Origin: CAIRDP01 sp037138335
GTDB taxonomy: Bacteria; Bacteroidota; Bacteroidia; Bacteroidales; FEN-979
NCBI GenBank assembly: GCA_037138335.1
Contig: JBAXIO010000021.1
Span: forward strand, 6,217 to 70,216
DNA length: 64,000 bases
Direction of reading: 5' to 3'
The translations under genes and the position numbers were made by a program. Below the pieces are notes generated by a model. The model was not told the DNA's origin. It ran no database searches and saw nothing but the letters and a program-made list of their open reading frames with translations. This document shows positions 36,481 to 45,613 of this stretch, piece after piece; within the stretch, counting starts at the first letter, position 1, and every line of letters starts with the position of its first letter.

Positions 36481-39400
36481 ATGAAAAAGAGATTTTTAAT
36501 AGGATTGATTTTCCTGTTAAGCATGACACTGGCATCTCATGCCCAGGTAAGCCTCACGGCCACTTTAGGAACCACCACAGGAAGCTACTAGACTTTGGGG
36601 GCGGCATTTGCCAAAATCAATGACGGAACGCATAGGGGAGTCATCACGATCACCCTGACAGCGAGTACCACCGAAGGCACTTCGGCGGTGCTTAATGCCA
36701 GCGGTTCGGGAAGCGCCATTTACACTTCGGTAAGCATTTATCCCACAACCAGCTGGCTGACCATCAGCGGGAACCTGGGCAGTCCTGTCATTGATTTTAA
36801 CGGCGCGGATAATGTTACTATAGATGGTAGGCTAAATCAGTCTGGCAGTACGGTTGACCTAACTATCAGCAATACTAGTACATCTTCAGGTGCTAATACA
36901 AGTACAATTCGCTTCATCAATGATGCCACAAACAACACTGTAAAATACTGCACGATTAAAGGATCAACAACACGGTCAGATGCCGGGATAATTTACTTTA
37001 CTACTGGAACCTCTGGAAACAGTAACAATATCATCGATCATAATAACATTACCAATGCGGGTTCCAACAGGCCACTAAATACCATCTACTCTAATGGCAG
37101 CAGCACTGCTGCTTCAAACAAATCAAATATAATAAGCAATAATAACATTTATGATTTTTTCAGTAGTTCGGGCAGTAATTCCTGGTGTATTATGCTGGGT
37201 TCGACACCGATCAGTGATGGTTATAATTCGGACTGGTCCATAACGGGGAATAGTTTTTATGAGACTACAAATTTTACTCCCAGTTCTGGTGGTGAGTACA
37301 GGATTATTTCTATTACTTCAAAAGCCGGTAGTCCGGAAGGCGATAATTTCACCATCTCAAATAACTATATAGGAGGAAGCGGCCCCGGATGTACCGGCAC
37401 ATTTGTAAAAAATAAAGGGACTTCACGATATTTCTACGCGATGCAACTGCATTTAGGAACAACGCATGCAACCAGTATTCAGGGAAATGTCATAAAAAAC
37501 ATGAAATTTCTGAATGATGGGGCGGTCGACTGGTGGGGGATATATGTCGATATGGGAACTGTCAATATTGGAACAACCTCAGGCAATTACATAGGATCTG
37601 CCAGTGATACAGGATCGATTTTTTATTCTTGCAATGGTGCCGGAGCACGTTTTCTTGCATTCCATCTTCAAGGTGATGCAACCAATTGTCAGAACAACGT
37701 CATCGGATCCATTACAGTGGCAAATCAAAATTCGGCGAATAATACGGATTTCTGGGGAATTCATTGTCAGCACAGATCCAGTTCGAATGTAATCAGCAAT
37801 AATACCATTGGCAGCGCTACTGTGGCCAACAGCATCAAGGCGCTCTCGGCTTCTACCAGCAGCGCCCAGACGGTTGTCGGAATCTATGAGCAAGACAATC
37901 AACCTATTACGTTAAACAATAACACAATAGCCAATCTTACTAACGGAACCACCAATACTACTGCTGCGACTCAAGGGAAAATTTACGGGATTTATGCACC
38001 TGCAGGTCAGTATTCCATGACAGGAAATACAGTTCATGACCTGACCATAGCAAATGCAAACAATCTGTCAGGACCTGATGGAAACAATAACTCTTTATCG
38101 GCCGGTGGAATAGTCATGTCATCAACCTGGGGTCTCAGTCAGACAATCACTGGAAACACGGTTTACAATATCTCCAATACGTATTCTTCCTTTACCGGCC
38201 ATGTTGTGGGGTTATATTATAATGGAGGTGGCACCGCCAGCACCGTTTCAGGCAATTTTGTATACGGACTGACTGTTAACAGCAGTTCTGCAACCATTAG
38301 CGGCATTAGAATTACCCAGGGGAATTCGACATTTTCGAACAATATTGTTACCCTGGGTGGCAATACTACAACGAATTTTTACGGGATCTATGATGCGGGA
38401 TCATCAGGAACCAGCAACATTTATTTCAATACCGTTTATCTCGGCGGATCTCCCACTTCCGGTTCACTGAACAGCGCGTGCTTGTATAATGCCGCCAATA
38501 GCAATAGCAGGAATTACAGGAATAACATTTTCGATAATGCCCGGTCTAATAATGGAGCATCAGGTAAACATTATGCATTATATTTTGTAAACACGGGTAA
38601 TACCCTTACCTGTGATTACAATAATTATTATGTGTCGGGAACCGGTGGAATGCTGGGTTATTATGGAGGAGATAAAAGCTCAATGACTATTGTTACAGGC
38701 CAGGATGTCAACAGCAGTGCCACTCTGCCTGGTTTTCAAAATCCAGGGGGTATATCGGCAACAAGCTATATCCCTTCAGCCATTCTTCCAGCGGCGACAG
38801 GGACCGGGATCGGGACTGATTTTGCTGGATCTACACGTTCAGGATCTCCAGAAATGGGCGCTTATGAAAGGGATGCTACAGTTACATGGACAGGTGGTAC
38901 CTCAACGAATTGGAATACAGGGTCCAATTGGAACTCTGGTGCGGTACCCACTTCAGGTCTCAATATTAATATTGGAACAGGCACATATCAGCCCCATATA
39001 ACCCAGGATATCGGCAGTCCGACGACATGTAATAATCTCACTATCCAGTCGGGATGCGTACTCACCATTGATGCCGGCAAGGCTCTGACCGTGAACGGCA
39101 CGCTGACAAATTCTGCAGGAAACAGCGGATTGTTAATAAATAGCGATGTCAGCGGAACGGGTTCATTACTTCAAAGTTCATCCTCAGTGGGTGCAACCAT
39201 TCAACGATATGTCCCTGGGAATACCTCTCTCACGGCAAATGTATACCATTTAGTTTCAATTCCCGTGTCATATGTCAGCCCAACTTCCAACCTGTTCCTG
39301 GGATCTTATCTTTATAAAATGGATCCTACGGTATTAAACTCGTCTAATAATTACGGTGACTGGATCAATCTGGGTACTTCAACTTCTTCCCCTCTCTCAT

Positions 39401-40440
39401 GCAATTCAGGCTACATGATATACTATCCGGGCGCCTCAAATACCTATTCCTTTTCGGGCAACCTGAATGCCGGGACATTTACTGCGACGGTTGCTTATAC
39501 CTCGAACACCTATACATATAACCTGGTGCCGAATCCATTCCCTTCGGCCATAGACTGGGGAGCAACATCCGGCTGGGTAAGGGGAGGGATAGGCGGTACG
39601 GCCTATATCTGGAACGGGAGTAATTATACCACCCTTTCCCAAATAAGCGGATCAATTATACCTGCCGGACAGGGTTTCATTGTCATGGCAACAGGATCAC
39701 CAACATTGACCATGACATACACTGCCAACAACCTATGTGTGCATAACCCACAAACTTTTTATAAGTCTGCACCGGTGAATGTACTTAAGATCTCCGCTCA
39801 ATCAAATAAATACTATGATGAGACTTTTGTAGGCTTTAACAGTTCGGCGGGCCAGGAGTTTGACCCACAATTCGACGGCTTCAAACTCTGGGGACTGGCT
39901 GAGGCTCCCCAACTGTGGACCGAGAAAGGGGAATCACGGCTAAGCGTTAACCAGCTTCCTCCTCCAACGGGAGGCCTCATCGTTCCCCTGGACTTTAAAA
40001 CGAGCTATGCCGGGCAGGTAACCCTAAATGTCACGGGTATTGAAAGCTTTGATCCATCTCTTCCTGTAAGGCTTCAGGACCATATCAACGGATCGGTGAC
40101 CGACCTGAGGCAGAACAACAACTATGTGTTTAACCATGATACCTCAAACACTGAAAAGAGATTCAGCCTGGTGTTCGGCTACCCGGCAGGGATCTATACA
40201 AACCTTGCCAACGATGGCAAAGTTTTTATCAGCAATGGCAGGATATACATGGATGTACCGTCAATGCAGGGCAATCCTGCCAAAATCACCCTGTATGATA
40301 TGCTGGGACAGGTCATCCGCAGTCAGGAAAAAACAATGGACGGGATCATCATCATTGAAGCGCCGCTTGCTCAGGGTATTTACATTGTAAGTGTTTCAAC
40401 ACGGGGGAGGAATTTTGTCACCAAAGTCGTCAACAAATAA
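36481..40440 (+). pseudogene. T9SS-secreted beta-helix surface protein interrupted by an in-frame TAG codon
   Basis: From the ATG at 36481 there is a clean signal peptide (MKKRFLIGLIFLLSMTLASHAQ), then codon 37 is TAG (36589-36591). The frame then stays open for a further 1282 codons. The paralogue at the left edge of the window matches on both sides of the stop (GTTTGGYATLREAF against GTTTGSY*TLGAAF), so the original gene certainly crossed this point. The rest is a parallel beta-helix region (to about 38.9 kb), a TWTGGTSTNWNTGSNWN module, a beta-sandwich and a T9SS type A sorting domain (ITLYDMLGQVIRS, QGIYIVSV). Without the signal peptide the downstream part cannot be exported. It is either a recent pseudogene, a sequencing error or a suppressed codon. 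Confidence 0.85.
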
Positions 40441-40452
40441 AACATACATGCT

Positions 40453-40719
40453 ATGAAAAAGCACATTTATTTCTCACTGATAACAGTTTTCGTATGTTTA
40501 AGCATGGCCGTACTGGCCGATGGCCCAGGTCCTCCACCACCACCTCCCAATCCGGCAGGTGGAGGTGATCCGGTAGGCGCGCCGATAGACGGCGGACTTG
40601 GCATCCTCATAGCCATGGGAGCTGCATACGGGGGGCGGAAGTACTACCAGGCTAGGAAGTTAAAGAAACAGGACGGGGAAGAAGCGAAAGTCTCTGAAAA
40701 TCCAGGGGAGGTAGTTTAA
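40453..40719 (+). CDS. Small secreted protein with PID-CTERM-like sorting tail
   Basis: The 88-aa protein has an N-terminal signal peptide (MKKHIYFSLITVFVCLSMAVLA), a short Pro/Gly-rich mature part (GPGPPPPPPNPAGGGDP), then PIDGG, a short hydrophobic helix (LGILIAMGAAYGG) and a basic cluster (RKYYQARKLKK). The last three elements form the tripartite tail seen in Bacteroidota PID-CTERM proteins, presumed sorting substrates whose processing enzyme I do not see here. It lies 12 bp after the interrupted T9SS gene and 25 bp before the repeat protein, so the three could share a transcript. Confidence 0.7.
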   Translation: MKKHIYFSLITVFVCLSMAVLADGPGPPPPPPNPAGGGDPVGAPIDGGLGILIAMGAAYGGRKYYQARKLKKQDGEEAKVSENPGEVV

Positions 40720-40744
40720 ACTGAAAAACACCGCTGGCACTTCA

Positions 40745-41224
40745 ATGAAAAAAGTAATCCTGTTATTCTTTATTGTCCTGACCATGAGTTCTTTAATTGC
40801 ACCTCAGGTTAAGGTTTATAAAGGGACTTCAACCTATAGTTCTGATATAATCTGCACGGTTGAAGATGGGAAAGTATATAAGAAATCATCTTCCTATACA
40901 TCTGACATTCTTTGTCATGTTGCAAAAAACCGGATTTACAAAGGGACTTCCAACTATACCAACGATGTGATCTATACAATTACTGATGGTAAGGTATACA
41001 AAGGAACATCTTCCTATTCTTCGGATATAGAATTTACCATCAAAGACAGCAGGATCTACAAGGGGACTTCTTCCTATACCAGCGACATTCTGGCGACAAT
41101 TAAAGAGAACAAGGTTTATAACGGAACATCTTCCTACACTTCCGACATAGAGTTCACTATCAATGGAAACCTTACCATAGAAGAGTTTGTGGCGGTTTGG
41201 TATGCAGTAAAATACTGTTATTGA
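40745..41224 (+). CDS. Secreted protein built of six tandem 20-residue YKGTSSYTSDI repeats
   Basis: The 159-aa protein has a signal peptide (MKKVILLFFIVLTMSSLIA). Nearly all of the mature part consists of six units of about 20 residues with the consensus KVYKGTSSYTSDI..TI.DG, followed by a short hydrophobic tail (LTIEEFVAVWYAVKYCY). Alternating hydrophobic and polar residues suggest each unit forms a beta-hairpin, giving a propeller- or flower-like fold. Short repeat families of this kind occur in Bacteroidota without assigned function. I do not recognise a named family with confidence. Confidence 0.72.
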   Translation: MKKVILLFFIVLTMSSLIAPQVKVYKGTSTYSSDIICTVEDGKVYKKSSSYTSDILCHVAKNRIYKGTSNYTNDVIYTITDGKVYKGTSSYSSDIEFTIKDSRIYKGTSSYTSDILATIKENKVYNGTSSYTSDIEFTINGNLTIEEFVAVWYAVKYCY

Positions 41225-41363
41225 CCTGTCCCTTTGCTTTTATTTTTCGGGTTTTTTCTCAGCTTTACTTATCGGGTTTTATGAAGCCAATTAATATACC
41301 GGGTAATTTCATCGACTCCTATCCCCGTTTCAACGGGTTATACCCTGTGTAAATCGAATAATG

Positions 41364-41395
41364 TTGTTCCACCCCGCACACCTGGCGTATCTTTG
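41364..41395 (+). promoter_or_regulatory. Bacteroidota promoter TTG-N21-TATCTTTG
   Basis: TTG at 41364-41366 and a perfect TAnnTTTG box at 41388-41395 sit 26 bp before the ATG at 41421. This supports 41421 over an earlier in-frame ATG at 41361. Confidence 0.7.
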
Positions 41396-41420
41396 CTTCA
41401 TCAACAAACAAAAACACAAG

Positions 41421-41774
41421 ATGAAAGCAACAACAATCATAATCGCAGCCGCCCTGACCCTCTCCGTTAATGTTCTTTTCGCTGGAAACGATAATACTTC
41501 GGCAACCGAAGCAAGCCCGGCCACTTCGATAACCCTTGCATCGTTTGCACCTAACTTTCCTGTTGAGGCTGACTTTAATGACGCCGAAATGATTTATGAT
41601 GCTGCATACCTGGCTCCCGGCAACCCAACCGAAGCTTCTTTTGATGAAATGTCATATGAAATGGTTTCAGCATTGAACCTTGCTCCTGTTGTTCAGTCAA
41701 CTGCTGATGTTGATGATGAAATTGATTATGCTTACTTAGCACCCGCTGTTCCTGCACAGGCCGACTTCGAATAA
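41421..41774 (+). CDS. Small secreted protein with repeated xAPxxPxEAxF motifs
   Basis: The 117-aa protein has a signal peptide (MKATTIIIAAALTLSVNVLFAG). The short acidic mature part contains four imperfect copies of a 14-residue motif: FAPNFPVEADFND, YLAPGNPTEASFDE, NLAPVVQSTADVDDE and YLAPAVPAQADFE. Similar small exported proteins with LAPxxPxEA repeats are common in Bacteroidota, but their role is unknown to me. The gene is monocistronic, with its own strong promoter and strong terminator, which suggests independent and abundant expression. Confidence 0.72.
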   Translation: MKATTIIIAAALTLSVNVLFAGNDNTSATEASPATSITLASFAPNFPVEADFNDAEMIYDAAYLAPGNPTEASFDEMSYEMVSALNLAPVVQSTADVDDEIDYAYLAPAVPAQADFE

Positions 41775-41804
41775 ACTCAATATATCTTCCCCCACACTTT
41801 GTGA

Positions 41805-41831
41805 AGCTGCCCCAAAAGGGCGGCTTTTTTT
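41805..41831 (+). terminator. Rho-independent terminator
   Basis: AGCTGCCC (41805-41812) pairs with GGGCGGCT (41818-41825), including one G-T pair, around a CAAAA loop. A T-run to 41831 follows directly. It ends the small secreted-protein gene. Confidence 0.9.
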
Positions 41832-41962
41832 ATGAATTTCCATACAGATGGAAGCAGTGGAAGCATCCCCCGTTTTCCTTTTTACAAAAAATATCTGAAT
41901 CTGTTTAAACGATAACTATCCAGGGTTTCCCGCGCCGGACAAGGAATATCACCTTTATTGAG

Positions 41963-41970
41963 TACTTTTG
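41963..41970 (+). promoter_or_regulatory. Candidate -7 box TACTTTTG for the kelch lipoprotein gene
   Basis: A perfect TAnnTTTG lies 43 bp before the ATG at 42013. No good TTG element is seen at the expected distance. Confidence 0.4.
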
Positions 41971-42012
41971 GCAAATAGTTCGTTTGATACTTCTAATAAT
42001 AAATAAATTGGT

Positions 42013-43116
42013 ATGAAAAAGATTGCTGTTTATTTCTTGTTTCTATTTGCCGGATCCTGGCTCCTGATAGTATTCCCATCTTGTAAAAAAAGTTCGAATG
42101 ATTCCGGTTCCTCGGTGATATCCTATTCCAAAATTACCTACCTGGGTACTACAAACCTGTCGGTTGCACGAACTCTGATGGTTGGAGCCTCTGCCGGTAA
42201 TAAGATTGTGTTTGCCGGCGGTTACAACACTACTTCTGATTTCAATACTGTCGACATTTACGATGTTGCGACAGGTACCTGGACCGCTTCACAATTGTCG
42301 GAAAGCAAATACGGCCTGAGCGCTGGCACATATGACAACCTGATCTATTTTGGCGGAGGATGGACGCCAGGCGGGGTGGTGTCAAAGGTCGTCGATATCT
42401 ACAATACCAAGTCGCAGTCGTGGACATCCTCTTTGCTCAGCCAGCCAAGGGGAGACCTGGCCGGAACATCAATCGGACAATATGTTATGTTTGCAGGAGG
42501 ATGGGGTTTAGGTGGTGAATCCAATGTAGTCGACATCCTGAATGCAGGGACTGAAACCTGGACGACTGGTTTCCTGAGTGAGGCCAGGGAATATCCTGCT
42601 GCAACATCCTGCGGCACAAAAATGTTCATTGCCGGCGGTGAGACAGGTGTTTCAATTTACTCGGATGCAGTGGATATTTTTGATTACCAGACAGGTCTGT
42701 GGACTTATGATCACCTTTCCTTTGGCAGAGGCCAGATGGTGGCCGCCACATCAGGCAGCAAAGTTTTTTTCGCCGGGGGGCATAACAACGATTCGTTGTT
42801 CAGCAGGGTTGACATCTACGATATCAACACTAAAAACTGGGCAGTAACTTTCCTGAGCAAGGCAAGAAACTATATTACAGCGGCATCGGCGGGTAATCTC
42901 GTCATTTTTGCAGGTGGACTCACGCCCGCAGGATCAGTTGGTACCATCGATGTTTACAATGTTTCAACCGGCAAATGGACAACTGCAAGCCTCAGCATCC
43001 CAAGATTTGAGTTAACGGCGGTTGCCTGCGGAAACAAGATCCTGATCGCGGGTGGAACAACTAATATAAGTACAGGTGCCGTGTCAGCGGCTGTCGATGT
43101 ATTTCAGGCAGAGTGA
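42013..43116 (+). CDS. Kelch-repeat lipoprotein
   Basis: The 367-aa protein has an N-terminal signal with a Cys at LIVFPSCKK, a likely lipoprotein site. About six kelch-type blades follow, each with a hydrophobic strand, a Gly-Gly pair (VFAGGY, YFGGGW, MFAGGW, FIAGGE, FFAGGH, IFAGGL, LIAGGT) and a VDIYD...TWT strand. The fold should be a six- or seven-bladed beta-propeller exposed in the periplasm or on the cell surface. Its stop overlaps an upstream in-frame GTG of the next gene, so the two may be coupled. Confidence 0.85.
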   Translation: MKKIAVYFLFLFAGSWLLIVFPSCKKSSNDSGSSVISYSKITYLGTTNLSVARTLMVGASAGNKIVFAGGYNTTSDFNTVDIYDVATGTWTASQLSESKYGLSAGTYDNLIYFGGGWTPGGVVSKVVDIYNTKSQSWTSSLLSQPRGDLAGTSIGQYVMFAGGWGLGGESNVVDILNAGTETWTTGFLSEAREYPAATSCGTKMFIAGGETGVSIYSDAVDIFDYQTGLWTYDHLSFGRGQMVAATSGSKVFFAGGHNNDSLFSRVDIYDINTKNWAVTFLSKARNYITAASAGNLVIFAGGLTPAGSVGTIDVYNVSTGKWTTASLSIPRFELTAVACGNKILIAGGTTNISTGAVSAAVDVFQAE

Positions 43117-43151
43117 TCAAACTCTCCTTGCCGTTTTATAATCACCACCCT

Positions 43152-44426
43152 ATGATCCCAATGAACGAGAAATTGCGTATCACCAGTAAGAACCTCCTTC
43201 TACTCACGGTAACATACCTGCTTGTTGCTGTTACAATCAGTTCCTGCAGAAAAGAGAGCCCTGTCCCGGTTGTCCCGGGAGTTACCTGGCAGTATATCGA
43301 AACCTACGATCTGCCGAAGCTCAATCACATCCTGAATGCGGAACTTGAGGAATTCCTGGCGGGTTCGACCATGCATCTGGCCGATTTCCGGGGTCAGTTT
43401 GCCGTACCGGCCTACCCTGTAAAATTATACCGGGTAACTTATCCTACTATGGTTCCTGAACTCGGCATACACACGGTGGCCTCGGGACTGGTGGCCGTCC
43501 CCGACAACGGACTGGATTCCATGCCGGTCATATCATATCAGCACGGAACGGTTATGCTAAAAAGTGCCTGCCCTTCAAATCCCGATTCATCGCTCGAAAC
43601 AAGGCTGATGATAGCGCAGTTTGCCTCCCGGGGCTATATCGTGATCGGACCCGATTTTATCGGCCTCGGTGTATCAGATCAGCCCCATGCAGATTTCGTC
43701 AGACTTAGTACGGAACAAGCCTGCGTTGACATGCTGAATGCTGCCAATAAAGTTCTTAAAGATCAGAAAATCAGGAAGGGGCCATTGTTCCTGCATGGAT
43801 GGTCGCAGGGGGGATGGGCAACTATGACCTTTCTGAGGAAGCTGGAATCCATGAACATCCATGTGACGGCTGCATCAACGGCCTGCGCTACTGCCGACTT
43901 TTTCGCCATAATGGAGAGCTGGATCAACAATCCCCAGCCCGGAGATTCTCCGGTTCTGACGGCCATTGTATCCAACTGCCTCTTTTCATACCAGTATTAC
44001 CACCGGGTGAATGGCCTTTCTTCCTCGGCAATCAGGCCCGAATTTTTCCAGTTTTCCAAAGATCTTTACGGATGGAATATGGATTACATAACGTTCCTCA
44101 CAAAAACAACAATCCATGTCAGGGATTTTCTGCGGCCTGATTTCATGTTGTCAGGAAATATTGGAAGTTCCCCGTTCTGGCAGATCCTCGAGCAGGCCCA
44201 GGCTTACCGCTGGCGCTGCCAGACCCCGCTGAGGATGTATTATGGAGAGACCGATTCATTCATCCCGCTTTATCTCTCCACTCTGCCGGCAACTTATCAA
44301 AATCAATTGGGCTGCAATACCATTGCCATATCGGCAGGAGCCATAGCTGACCACGCCGCCGCCTATGTTTATTCACTTATTCATGTAAAGCCCTGGTTTG
44401 ATGGCTTTGTGAAAAAAACCAATTGA
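43152..44426 (+). CDS. Alpha/beta-hydrolase (secretory-lipase-like) lipoprotein
   Basis: From the ATG at 43152 the protein is 424 aa. A lipoprotein signal ends in VTISSC. The hydrolase part has an oxyanion-side motif (VISYQHGTV), the nucleophile elbow GWSQGG, a likely acid in YYGETDSFIPL and the catalytic His in AIADHAAAY. The spacing resembles bacterial secretory lipases and prolyl-peptidase-like esterases. The substrate is unknown. A GTG at 43113 overlapping the kelch stop is also in frame but would put 13 polar residues before the signal; the ATG at 43161 is another option. Confidence 0.8.
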   Translation: MIPMNEKLRITSKNLLLLTVTYLLVAVTISSCRKESPVPVVPGVTWQYIETYDLPKLNHILNAELEEFLAGSTMHLADFRGQFAVPAYPVKLYRVTYPTMVPELGIHTVASGLVAVPDNGLDSMPVISYQHGTVMLKSACPSNPDSSLETRLMIAQFASRGYIVIGPDFIGLGVSDQPHADFVRLSTEQACVDMLNAANKVLKDQKIRKGPLFLHGWSQGGWATMTFLRKLESMNIHVTAASTACATADFFAIMESWINNPQPGDSPVLTAIVSNCLFSYQYYHRVNGLSSSAIRPEFFQFSKDLYGWNMDYITFLTKTTIHVRDFLRPDFMLSGNIGSSPFWQILEQAQAYRWRCQTPLRMYYGETDSFIPLYLSTLPATYQNQLGCNTIAISAGAIADHAAAYVYSLIHVKPWFDGFVKKTN

Positions 44427-44544
44427 CAATATTATTTCAAATGCTCAATCTTTTCAAGGCACTCCTGTTCCCCGCTTCCGAAAAGGTTCTCCCGAAAATC
44501 ACTTACCCGTATTCCGATATCCGCAGTAAGATCTTTTGCCCAGA

Positions 44545-45564
44545 TTAAAAAGCCCGAATTGCACGCACATAGCCGGAATAATTCTTAACGGCCCAAATGT
44601 TGAATGCGACGGGTTGAAAGCCAAGGCTCCAGGCGGAGGCTGCATCGTACTCAGAGGAACTCCAATAATAATCAAAAGCAAAACCGCCAACAACACTTCT
44701 TTGAAGGTACAACTGGTACAGCTCGTCTTTAGATGGTAAGAACCAGTCGTTGTAACCGTTGAAAACAAGGTCGTCGCAAATACGGGCTGCAATGCCCGCC
44801 GTACTGCAGCTGTTTACAATTGCGGTCGTATTTGCCTGCCCCGTGCCGGTAACAGTAGATGTGGCGCCAAGATAGGTCCCGGCACAACCCCAGGGCGCCC
44901 CGGAACTCTGGTCGCTGGCAGCTGAAATCAATCCGTGTGTCTTTCCGGCAATATAACCTGAATCCCCGGGTTGATATATGTAAAAAACTATTCCCCCCTC
45001 GTAATTCAATCCTACGTAAACCAGCAACTGTGTTACAGTGGTTACCGGGGATAATCCACAGGAATTATAAGCCCATATATACCGTCTGTAACTATTGCCC
45101 ACAATAAGTCCCGTTTCGGTATACGATGTGTTTGTTCCCATATCTGTTGCCGTATTATAATCGCTGGTGTTGCTCCATTTATATCCGATGGCATTCGGAA
45201 CGGTACTCCAGCTCCATATGATCTGGGTTCCTGAAGCGACAGGAAGACCCGGGACCGGTGCCTGCGGATTGCAAAGGGAAACGGTTATCCAGCTGCCTGA
45301 AAGAAAAATGCATAATGCTCCCGACGTATTGCAGTCGGTGCAGAGGACCATCAGGCCAATAGCCGGATTGGGAATGGCATTCCGTTCCTGTAGCGTCATG
45401 CGTGGAGGCAGGAAACCTTTATTGGTAAATTTCACATCCAGGCCAGCCGATGGATCGGCGGGGCTGTTGTCGGAGTTAATCCCAACCTGGGTATAGGTTT
45501 GGATGGTTATAAATATCAAAATTCCGATCAGGGAAAAAAGTATAATTTTCTTTTTCATAGTCAT
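44545..45564 (-). CDS. Secreted Lcl/DUF1566-domain protein, paralogue 3 of 3
   Basis: From the ATG at 45564 the protein is 339 aa, the start chosen by analogy with its two paralogues (MxMKKKIILF). It has a signal peptide, an N-terminal segment VGINSDNSPADPSAGLDVKF with PRMT.QERNAI, a fibronectin III-like module (ATGYKW/YTETGL type) and a C-terminal Lcl domain (GYNDWFLPSKDELYQLY, YWSSSEYDAASAW, VRAIRAF). Such domains occur in secreted Bacteroidota and Fibrobacter proteins and are thought to bind or display rather than catalyse. The gene is separated by about 50 bp from its upstream neighbour and runs convergent with the lipase-like gene. Confidence 0.8.
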   Translation of the reverse strand: MTMKKKIILFSLIGILIFITIQTYTQVGINSDNSPADPSAGLDVKFTNKGFLPPRMTLQERNAIPNPAIGLMVLCTDCNTSGALCIFLSGSWITVSLCNPQAPVPGLPVASGTQIIWSWSTVPNAIGYKWSNTSDYNTATDMGTNTSYTETGLIVGNSYRRYIWAYNSCGLSPVTTVTQLLVYVGLNYEGGIVFYIYQPGDSGYIAGKTHGLISAASDQSSGAPWGCAGTYLGATSTVTGTGQANTTAIVNSCSTAGIAARICDDLVFNGYNDWFLPSKDELYQLYLQRSVVGGFAFDYYWSSSEYDAASAWSLGFQPVAFNIWAVKNYSGYVRAIRAF

Positions 45565-45613
45565 TTTGGTTAACCAATGTCCAATCATTGTTTTTTTATT
45601 GCAGGCGGTCACG

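Noticed and set aside
40745..41224. Regular short repeats considered as a CRISPR array
   Set aside because: The repeats are in frame, encode a continuous signal-peptide protein and have no unique spacers; no cas genes are present.
43113..43151. GTG start overlapping the kelch stop for the lipase-like lipoprotein
   Set aside because: It would put 13 extra residues ahead of the signal peptide; ATG codons at 43152 or 43161 fit better, although coupling cannot be fully excluded.
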